From Bacillota bacterium (GTDB lineage Bacteria > Bacillota > Clostridia > Oscillospirales > CAG-272), in NCBI GenBank assembly GCA_021199825.1, contig JAJQHI010000160.1, positions 1 through 7,121 on the forward strand: a stretch of 7,121 nucleotides of DNA, written 5' to 3'. Below, in pieces: positions 1 to 6,322 of the stretch; positions within the stretch are counted from its first letter, which is position 1, and each line of letters begins with the position of its first letter. Below the pieces are notes generated by a model, which was given only the letters and a program-made list of their open reading frames with translations, had not been told where the DNA came from and did no database searches. The position numbers and the translations under genes are program-made.

Positions 1-1
1 T

Positions 2-277
2 CTCGAAGAGGGCGGCTTTTGGATGCAGAAGCAGCACATTTTCCTTTTCCCGTTTTATTATATCGATTATGCAATGGCACAGATGTGCGCTTTTGAGTTT
101 TATACAAAGATGAAAAAGGACAGACAGGGCACGTGGGAGGATTACTGCCGCCTTTGCAGCATCGGCGGACGCCTCGGTTATTTTGATACGCTCAAATATG
201 CAAATCTTCACTCCCCGCTGGAGCAAGGCGCTGTCGCAAACGCTACCGCCGGCGTATTCGAGGACTTGGGATTGTAA
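2..277 (+). CDS. M3-family oligoendopeptidase, C-terminal end (5' truncated)
   Basis: The last 91 codons of a gene that begins before the window; the frame is open from base 2 and ends at TAA 275-277. The residues KQHIFLFPFYYIDYAMAQ followed by a CAFEFY segment, a KDRQGTWEDY segment and a final SPLEQG segment match the C-terminal helical end of PepF-like M3 zinc metallopeptidases (the nonspecific M3 oligoendopeptidase group). Family members are cytoplasmic enzymes that cleave short peptides. The zinc-binding HExxH motif lies upstream of the window, so catalysis cannot be confirmed here. The ATG at 23 is internal and is not the start, because matching family sequence continues upstream of it. 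The gene converges on gdhA and shares a bidirectional terminator with it. The family call is confident; the exact subfamily is less so. Confidence 0.85.
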   Translation, partial: LEEGGFWMQKQHIFLFPFYYIDYAMAQMCAFEFYTKMKKDRQGTWEDYCRLCSIGGRLGYFDTLKYANLHSPLEQGAVANATAGVFEDLGL

Positions 278-334
278 ACTGACAGACAGGTTCGGTCTTC
301 AGAGAGCCTGACACGATAAATTTCATATTAACAT

Positions 335-368
335 AAAAAAGGCAGCACCCTCCGGCACTGCCTTTTTT
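335..368. terminator. Bidirectional rho-independent terminator
   Basis: An 11-bp perfect stem pairs 335-345 (six A then GGCAG) with 358-368 (CTGCC then six T) around a 12-nt loop. The A-run and T-run flank the GC core, so each strand reads a hairpin followed by a U tract. It lies between the stop of the + strand M3 peptidase (277) and the stop of the - strand gdhA (385), so it most likely ends both convergent transcripts. Confidence 0.92.
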
Positions 369-384
369 GCATATCAAATCCGCG

Positions 385-1758
<1,374 letters not shown>

Positions 1759-1778
1759 TTATAAATTACACGCCGTAC

Positions 1779-1806
1779 AGTATACCACAAATTTCGGATT
1801 TTGCAA
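1779..1806 (-). promoter_or_regulatory. gdhA promoter (sigma-A type, extended -10)
   Basis: On the - strand, a -35 of TTGCAA (1801-1806) and a -10 of TATACT (1779-1784) are separated by 16 nt, with TGG directly before the -10, giving an extended -10 element. Transcription should begin near 1772, leaving a leader of about 35 nt that contains the AGGAGG site. The promoter sits between the DUF3048 gene stop and gdhA, so gdhA can be expressed on its own. The -35 is part of an inverted repeat described separately. Confidence 0.8.
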
Positions 1807-1839
1807 GACTCAAAATTGCAAAATTCATTTTAATTTTGC
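1798..1839. promoter_or_regulatory. Three alternating ATTTTGC half-sites over the gdhA -35 (candidate operator)
   Basis: ATTTTGCAA at 1798-1806 and its exact reverse complement TTGCAAAAT at 1816-1824 form a perfect 9-9-9 inverted repeat. A third copy, AATTTTGC at 1832-1839, forms a second perfect 8-bp inverted repeat with 1818-1825 around a 6-nt spacer. The first arm contains the gdhA -35 box, so a protein bound there could block or alter transcription. Alternatively the second hairpin, which begins 2 nt after the stop codon of the DUF3048 gene, may act as a weak AT-rich terminator. AT-rich sequence makes chance repeats more likely, so the regulatory reading is an inference. Confidence 0.45.
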
Positions 1840-1840
1840 G

Positions 1841-3100
1841 TCAGCCCTCAATTTTATAATAGCTGTCCTTGTCAAATACGCATACAAACGTCGTCCCTCT
1901 GTTGAATGTCAGACTGCCGCCGTCCGAATTTGTATATGTTATCCCTGATGTGTCGCTCTTTCGGCTCCATTTGATGGGCACGGCGACCCCCTCGGATATA
2001 TAATACCCGTTTCCCGAACCTGTCGTGACGACACTGAGCCTTCCGGCGTCGTCGCCCTCGATTTCGGAAATGTCGGTCAGTATGATGATGACGTTCTTGA
2101 ACGAAAGCTGCTCTCCCGTAGCCCCGTCAATATGCTTTGAGCCGCCGAACTGATACCTCAGGTATTCACCTGTCGCCTCATTATACTTAAAATCAACGGT
2201 TTGACTGCTGCTGTACTTAAGCGTTACGCCTGCGGCATTCTGTGAGCCGCTCATGCCCGAAAGGTTAGCCGACTCCCCATATTCCACAAATGACAAAGGA
2301 TAATTCACGCTCGATGATTTGGTTGTGCGGTATCCCTTATACGCAATCCCCGAAACAATCCGCGAGCCCGTCGTCATAAGCGAATGCTCGTATCCCATGG
2401 TGGACCATCTGGTGGAGTCTCGGTAAAACATATCGGGCAGGTACATATTCACCCCGTCAAGATAGGCGATTCCCGAACTTTTCAGCATGGCGTAGGCGTC
2501 GTCGCTGCCGCCCGCGTGGATGTATATCGCGCCGTAATCAAACGCGAACGTGATGTAATACGGGCGCGACGAGCGGATGGAGCCCACAACGCCGAGATTT
2601 GAGTAGTCAAGCGAAATCATCAGAAGCCTTGTAATCCCTCCCTCGGCAAGGCATTCGTATATAACGTCCGCGTCGGAGAGCCCATATGAGGGGTTCGCCT
2701 TCTTGATGTTGTTTATCATTATCGCCACGGGGCGCGCCGATGACAAATCGGTGTCTGTTCCGAGTCCCGTTAAGGGATTGAAGTATGTGGGGATAACGTC
2801 CTCTTCCTCCTCAGCCGTTGTGTCCTCCTCTGTCTCTGTCTCCGTTTCTGTCTCAGGCATGGATTCAGCCACGGGCACAGCGCTTTCTGTGGTGTCAGCC
2901 TCGGTCAGATACGTCTCCGAATCCGACCCCTCCGCTGTGTCCTCACTGTCAGTCCCGGAGCTTGCCTCCGCCGTGTCGGTGAGCATGATGTCCTCCTCCT
3001 TATCTGAGTCAAGACACCCTGACAGAAAAAGAAGGGAAGACAGCATTATAAGCGCGAGCGCCAAAAAAGGAATAAATCCAAGGAATGCTTTGTGCTTCAT
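1841..3100 (-). CDS. DUF3048 (YerB-like) domain lipoprotein
   Basis: A 419-residue predicted lipoprotein. Residues 1-28 are a signal peptide with a Lys/His N-terminus, a long hydrophobic core and the lipobox LSGC, so Cys29 should be lipidated and the protein anchored outside the membrane. Residues 31-104 are an acidic, Ser/Thr/Glu-rich linker with a Glu-Thr repeat. From about 108 the sequence matches DUF3048: NPLTG, RPVAIMINN, GLSDADVIYE, EGGITR, then GSIRSSRPYY. The function of the family, which includes Bacillus subtilis YerB, is not established. ATG 3098-3100 is chosen because it gives the signal peptide and has AAAGGAA about 10 nt upstream; the longer frame opening at 3154 has no ribosome site and would bury the signal peptide. 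It lies 99 nt after the 96-residue gene, with a TGTGA-N6-TCACA palindrome in the gap. Confidence 0.93.
   Translation of the reverse strand: MKHKAFLGFIPFLALALIMLSSLLFLSGCLDSDKEEDIMLTDTAEASSGTDSEDTAEGSDSETYLTEADTTESAVPVAESMPETETETETEEDTTAEEEEDVIPTYFNPLTGLGTDTDLSSARPVAIMINNIKKANPSYGLSDADVIYECLAEGGITRLLMISLDYSNLGVVGSIRSSRPYYITFAFDYGAIYIHAGGSDDAYAMLKSSGIAYLDGVNMYLPDMFYRDSTRWSTMGYEHSLMTTGSRIVSGIAYKGYRTTKSSSVNYPLSFVEYGESANLSGMSGSQNAAGVTLKYSSSQTVDFKYNEATGEYLRYQFGGSKHIDGATGEQLSFKNVIIILTDISEIEGDDAGRLSVVTTGSGNGYYISEGVAVPIKWSRKSDTSGITYTNSDGGSLTFNRGTTFVCVFDKDSYYKIEG
2831..2854 (-). repeat. In-frame hexamer repeat encoding (Glu-Thr)4
   Basis: Four hexamers of the form GAR-ACR encode Glu-Thr four times (residues 83-90 of the DUF3048 lipoprotein). 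The codons vary at third positions, so the repeat is old or kept for its protein sequence rather than freshly expanded. Six-base units can change number without shifting frame. It lies inside the flexible linker between lipid anchor and folded domain. Confidence 0.85.
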
Positions 3101-3145
3101 GAATATGCCGTTCCTTTCAAATTCAAAAAATAAGTGCGCGGCTTT

Positions 3146-3163
3146 GTGTGACATAACTCACAC
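3146..3163. promoter_or_regulatory. TGTGA-N6-TCACA palindrome (CRP/FNR-type site)
   Basis: GTGTGA (3146-3151), a 6-nt spacer and TCACAC (3158-3163) form a perfect palindrome that contains the exact TGTGA-N6-TCACA core recognised by CRP/FNR-family regulators. It is 46-63 nt upstream of the DUF3048 start codon and in non-coding DNA. A further TCAC starts at 3168, one helical turn after the TCAC at 3158. I could not identify a convincing -35/-10 pair for the lipoprotein gene nearby; an A/T-rich TTATTT at 3128-3133 is the best -10 candidate, which would place the palindrome near -33. A regulator is inferred, not seen. Confidence 0.45.
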
Positions 3164-3199
3164 GTGGTCACGCACAGTTATATTTGTGAACCATTCGCT

Positions 3200-3490
3200 T
3201 CAGTCCACGTTGCCGCACAGGTAACGCTCAAGCCAAATGACTCCCGTATCGAACGCATCGTAAAAGCCGCGCTTCACATCCTGCTTAACTATTTTGTTGT
3301 CTTCCTTAGTCGAGAGAATCTGAACAACTATCATGTCGGGAACCTCGTGTCCCTCTTCCACCTTCGTTGTCATGATGACGAAAAGAAGAACATAGTCGTC
3401 CTGCATGTTGCCGTAATAGATGGTATTTCCGCTTCGTACAAGCGGTCTGCCTTTGTACTCAAGGTATTTTCCCTTTACTTTTTCAGCCAT
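3200..3490 (-). CDS. Small conserved-looking protein of unknown function (96 aa)
   Basis: I do not assign a function. The protein starts MAEKVKGKYLEYKGRPLVR and has no signal peptide; a hydrophobic stretch YVLLFVIM (33-40) is too short for a membrane span and is followed by alternating polar and hydrophobic residues (MIVVQIL, 53-59) that suggest beta strands. It ends in a helix-like IWLERYL segment. It is rich in charged residues and probably cytoplasmic; I recall similar small proteins in gut Clostridia, but that needs a search. ATG 3488-3490 is chosen because GAGGAG lies 7 nt upstream and a strong promoter precedes it; the frame is open back to an ATG at 3634, but that extension would cover the promoter and has no ribosome site. 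The downstream neighbour is the DUF3048 lipoprotein, possibly co-transcribed. Confidence 0.85.
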   Translation of the reverse strand: MAEKVKGKYLEYKGRPLVRSGNTIYYGNMQDDYVLLFVIMTTKVEEGHEVPDMIVVQILSTKEDNKIVKQDVKRGFYDAFDTGVIWLERYLCGNVD

Positions 3491-3522
3491 AAGACATCTC
3501 CTCGCTTTCCTGAAAGTTATCT

Positions 3523-3535
3523 TACAATAATTGTA
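3523..3535. promoter_or_regulatory. TACAAT-N-ATTGTA palindrome over the -10 box (candidate operator)
   Basis: TACAAT (3523-3528), one base, and ATTGTA (3530-3535) form a perfect 6-1-6 palindrome in which one arm is the -10 box itself and the other covers the expected start site. Written as a 7-1-7 site it matches 11 of 14 positions of the PerR box TTATAAT-N-ATTATAA, so a Fur/PerR-family repressor is one possibility. The other is chance symmetry of a -10 box. Confidence 0.3.
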
Positions 3536-3558
3536 CAGCATAAAAACGCAAATGTCAA
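3530..3558 (-). promoter_or_regulatory. Consensus promoter of the 96-residue protein gene
   Basis: On the - strand a perfect -35 TTGACA (3553-3558), a 17-nt spacer and a -10 TACAAT (3530-3535) make a near-consensus sigma-A promoter. Transcription should start near 3523, giving a leader of about 33 nt with the GAGGAG site. It separates this gene from the upstream citrate synthase transcript and may also drive the DUF3048 gene. Such a strong promoter for a small unknown gene suggests high expression or control by a repressor. Confidence 0.87.
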
Positions 3559-3590
3559 GGGGGAAAATATGAACTTTTTCATAAAGAGCG

Positions 3591-3620
3591 GGCGGGAAGC
3601 ACGCCAAGGCGCTCCCCGCC
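3591..3620 (-). terminator. GC-rich hairpin downstream of gltA, possible terminator
   Basis: The arms 3591-3600 and 3611-3620 pair over 10 bp. On - strand RNA one pair is a G-U wobble (G of 3614 with U of 3597), whereas on the + strand that position is an A-C mismatch, so the fold favours the transcript coming from citrate synthase. It lies about 60 nt after the gltA stop and 33 nt before the next -35 box. The U tract after it is weak (CGCTCTTTATG), so termination efficiency is uncertain. It could instead be part of a small dispersed repeat together with the adjoining heptamer array. Confidence 0.45.
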
Positions 3621-3631
3621 GAAAAACTCCC

Positions 3632-3687
3632 CACTTCTCACTAACCACTAGCCACTATTCACTATTCACTAGCCACTCTTCACTCCC
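3632..3687. repeat. Eight tandem heptamers CACTNNN across the gltA stop codon
   Basis: Eight consecutive 7-bp units each begin CACT on the + strand (AGTG at the end of the unit on the - strand): CACTTCT, CACTAAC, CACTAGC, CACTATT twice, CACTAGC, CACTCTT, CACTCCC. The first-transcribed unit and one further base include the last codon and stop of citrate synthase (TGA at 3680-3682). Because the unit length is not divisible by three and contains TAG and TGA, the - strand array carries stop codons in all three frames. The two units at the gene-proximal end are the most diverged from the core. Confidence 0.9.
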
Positions 3688-5074
3688 TCTCGCCCATCGG
3701 GACAAAGTCGTGCTCCTCACCAACGTTCATGTACGCCGGACGTATGATTTTGCCCGTGTTGATGAGCTCCTCTATTCTGTGCGCGCTCCAGCCGACAACG
3801 CGGGATGTCGCGAAAAGCGGCGTGTACATTTCCTTCGGAATGCCCAGCATATCGTAAATAAAGCCGCTGTAAAAGTCCACGTTTACAGATACTGGCTTTG
3901 TGGAGTTGGGACGCGCGTTCAAAAGCTCCGTCGCGATTCTGTCAACGTTCTTGTAAAGCGTCAATTCGTCCTCGCGGTGCTTTTCGGCACAGAGCTTTTC
4001 CACATTTTCCTTCAGCATAACGGCTCGCGGGTCGGAAATCGAATAAACCGCGTGACCAAGACCGTATATCAGACCGCTCCTGTCAAACGCCTCACGGTTT
4101 AATATGCGCATAAGATACGCCCGAATCTCATCCTCGTCGTTCACATCCCTGATGTTTGCCTCCATGTCCTCAAACATATCCTTGACCTTTATGTTCGCGC
4201 CTCCGTGCTTAGGTCCCTTGAGAGAGCAAAGCGAAGCGGCTATCGCCGAATATGTGTCGGTTCCCGTTGAGGTGACAACGTGAGTTGTAAAGGTAGAGTT
4301 GTTTCCGCCTCCGTGCTCCGCGTGAAGCACAAGCATTAGGTCAAGAATCTGCTCCTCGGTTTTTGTGAATGTCTTGTCGCTTCTCATAAGCCGCAGAATG
4401 TTCGCGGCTGTTCCGAGCTTTGAGGATGGGTTGTGTATGAAAAGCCCGTGCCCCTCAATGTAGTAATAATACGCGCGGTAAGAATATGTTGTCAAAAGAG
4501 GGAATACCGATATGAGATAAATGCACTGGCGCAGCACATTTTCAATTGAGGTGTCGTTTGCCTTCGCGTCATATGAATAAAGCGTCAGAATGCACCTCGC
4601 GACCGAATTCATAATGTCGGAGCTCGGCGCTTTCATTATAACGTCGCGCACAAAATTTATCGGCAGAACCCTGTTGTCGGAAAGCAGCGTTGTGAAGTCT
4701 GTCAGCTCATCCGCCGTCGGGAGCTTGTCAAAGAGCAAAAGATACGCCGTTTCCTCAAATCCGGGATACCCGCCCTCGATGAATCCGTCAACCAAATCAT
4801 ATACGTTTATTCCGCGGTATAAAAGCTCGCCGTCAATCAGCTTGTGCTCGCCGCCCTCGTCGCGGTACGCGTTTACGGCGGAAATGCGTGTGAGTCCCGT
4901 TAAAACTCCCTTTCCGTCTGCGTCTCTCAGACCGCGCTTGACATCGTATTTTGAATAAAACTCCGGGTTTATCCTGTTGTTCTCCTCGCACATCTTGGCA
5001 AGGTCGTCAAGCTCCGTTTGCTTCGGCTTTAACTGCTTTTTCACGTTTCTTTCTATAAACTGCCTGTAATCCAT
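3680..5074 (-). CDS. gltA: Citrate synthase
   Basis: Condenses acetyl-CoA with oxaloacetate to citrate, the entry step of the oxidative branch. The 464-residue protein has the citrate synthase active-site set: His290 in GPKHGGAN, His341 in GLGHAVY followed by DPRA, and Asp400 in NVDFYSG, equivalent to His264, His305 and Asp362 of the E. coli enzyme. HAEHGGGN at 251-258 and the Arg-containing segment SRVVGWSAHR (424-433) are also in place. It is somewhat longer than typical 430-residue enzymes because of an N-terminal extension of about 40 residues. ATG 5072-5074 is chosen because AAAGGAG lies 7 nt upstream; an alternative TTG at 5095 would overlap that site. It follows icd by 36 nt and is probably the last gene of an acn-icd-gltA operon. 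Its stop codon lies in a heptamer repeat. Confidence 0.96.
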   Translation of the reverse strand: MDYRQFIERNVKKQLKPKQTELDDLAKMCEENNRINPEFYSKYDVKRGLRDADGKGVLTGLTRISAVNAYRDEGGEHKLIDGELLYRGINVYDLVDGFIEGGYPGFEETAYLLLFDKLPTADELTDFTTLLSDNRVLPINFVRDVIMKAPSSDIMNSVARCILTLYSYDAKANDTSIENVLRQCIYLISVFPLLTTYSYRAYYYYIEGHGLFIHNPSSKLGTAANILRLMRSDKTFTKTEEQILDLMLVLHAEHGGGNNSTFTTHVVTSTGTDTYSAIAASLCSLKGPKHGGANIKVKDMFEDMEANIRDVNDEDEIRAYLMRILNREAFDRSGLIYGLGHAVYSISDPRAVMLKENVEKLCAEKHREDELTLYKNVDRIATELLNARPNSTKPVSVNVDFYSGFIYDMLGIPKEMYTPLFATSRVVGWSAHRIEELINTGKIIRPAYMNVGEEHDFVPMGERE

Positions 5075-5110
5075 TGAATATCTCCTTTCATTCAAATGGT
5101 TGGTGCCGCC

Positions 5111-6322
5111 TCACTGAGCGGCTGTCTCATACCTCCCTCTGACCGAGCGTATAAATTCCTCCGTCGTGACCCTTTGAGCCGACGGATTCTCCGTCACGGC
5201 GTAAAGATCTCCCGTCATCACACCGTCCTCTATTGTCTTTAACAGCGCCGCCTCAATGCCGTCCGCCCACGCCTTGAGCGCCGGTATCCCGTCAAGCTCT
5301 CCGCGCCGCCTCATAGCTCCCGTCCACGCGAAAATTGTCGCTGTCGGGTTTGTCGAGGTAGCCTCGCCGTTGAGATATTTATAATAGTGGCGCTGGACCG
5401 TGCCGTGCGCCGCCTCATATTCGTAAACGCCGTCGGGTGAAACCAAAACGGATGTCATCATCGAAAGGCAGCCGTAGGCTGAGGCGAGCATATCGGACAT
5501 AACGTCCCCGTCGTAGTTCTTTACCGCCCAGACAAATCCCCCTTCCGAGCGGACAACACGCGCCGCCGCGTCGTCGATGAGAGTGTAAAAATACTCAATG
5601 CCGGCGCTCTCAAAGCGCTGCTTGTATTCTGTGTTGTATATTTTCTCGAATATATCGCGGAAGCGCCTGTCGTACGTCTTCGAAATTGTGTCCTTGACAC
5701 CGAACCAAAGGTCGAGACCTGCGCCGAGTGAATACTCAAAGCAAGCGCGCGCGAACCCTTCAATGCTCGCGTCAGTGTTGTGAATGCCCTGAACGATGCC
5801 GCCGCCCGAAAACTCGTGAATGAGGCGCTTTGTCTCGTTTCCGTCCTCGTCCGTTATCAGAAGCTCCGCCTTTCCTCCGGCGGGCACATAAGCCTCAACG
5901 TTTTTGTAAATGTCCCCGTACGCGTGGCGCGCTATGACAATGGGCTTTTTCCATGTCGGAATGTAGCGCTTCATTTGAGGCGCGATTATGGGGGCGCGGA
6001 AAACCGTGCCGTCAATTACCGCCCTTATCGTCGTGTTAGGGGATGGGTAAAGGCGCTTGAGATGATATTCTGTCATCCGCTCGTTGTTCGGTGTTATCGT
6101 CGCGCATTTGACGGCAACGCCAAGTCGGCGCGCCGCGTTTGCAGCGTCATATGTCACATGGTCGTCAGTCGCGTCGCGGCTTTCGAGTCCTAAGTCGTAG
6201 TATTCGGTCTTCAGATTGATGTAGGGGCAAATCAGCTCATCCTTTACAAGCTGCCAAATAACCCTTGTCATCTCGTCCCCGTCCATCTCGACTAAGGGCG
6301 TTTTCATTTCAATTTTCGTCAT
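5111..6322 (-). CDS. icd: NADP-dependent isocitrate dehydrogenase, eukaryotic (IDH1/2-like) type
   Basis: Oxidative decarboxylation of isocitrate to 2-oxoglutarate with NADPH (EC 1.1.1.42). At 403 residues it matches the homodimeric subfamily of eukaryotic IDH1/IDH2 rather than the E. coli Icd type. Seen: [10 protein letters not shown] (11-20), SPNTTIR with Arg100, ARHAYGD with Arg132, Tyr139, Lys210, LIDD (248-251) and NYDGDVMSD (269-277) for metal binding, and AAHGTVQRH (304-312), whose Arg311-His312 correspond to the NADP 2'-phosphate contacts of human IDH1. ATG 6320-6322 is chosen, with AGGAGG about 10 nt upstream. Its first four bases overlap the aconitase stop (ATGA), which implies translational coupling. 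NADPH made here can be used by the downstream glutamate dehydrogenase. Confidence 0.97.
   Translation of the reverse strand: MTKIEMKTPLVEMDGDEMTRVIWQLVKDELICPYINLKTEYYDLGLESRDATDDHVTYDAANAARRLGVAVKCATITPNNERMTEYHLKRLYPSPNTTIRAVIDGTVFRAPIIAPQMKRYIPTWKKPIVIARHAYGDIYKNVEAYVPAGGKAELLITDEDGNETKRLIHEFSGGGIVQGIHNTDASIEGFARACFEYSLGAGLDLWFGVKDTISKTYDRRFRDIFEKIYNTEYKQRFESAGIEYFYTLIDDAAARVVRSEGGFVWAVKNYDGDVMSDMLASAYGCLSMMTSVLVSPDGVYEYEAAHGTVQRHYYKYLNGEATSTNPTATIFAWTGAMRRRGELDGIPALKAWADGIEAALLKTIEDGVMTGDLYAVTENPSAQRVTTEEFIRSVRGRYETAAQ

Noticed and set aside
3101..3154. Longer start for the DUF3048 lipoprotein
   Set aside because: No ribosome site precedes it, it would overlap the TGTGA palindrome and would place 18 residues before the signal peptide.
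3161..3166. CACGTG palindrome
   Set aside because: A 6-bp palindrome is expected by chance and is not a recognised bacterial operator by itself.
3491..3634. Longer start for the 96-residue protein
   Set aside because: The extension would cover the consensus promoter and the GAGGAG site, and its residues look unlike the rest of the protein.
3632..3687. CRISPR array
   Set aside because: The units are 7 bp and contiguous, with no spacers and no cas genes in the window.
3164..4102. A 312-codon open frame on the + strand
   Set aside because: It is antisense to the 96-residue protein gene, two intergenic elements and the end of citrate synthase, has no ribosome site or family resemblance, and translates the heptamer repeat.
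5075..5095. TTG start seven codons upstream for citrate synthase
   Set aside because: Those codons contain the AAAGGAG ribosome site of the ATG at 5074, which is the better start.
5780..6193. A + strand open frame of 137 codons inside icd
   Set aside because: It is a shadow of isocitrate dehydrogenase, with no ribosome site and no recognisable protein features.
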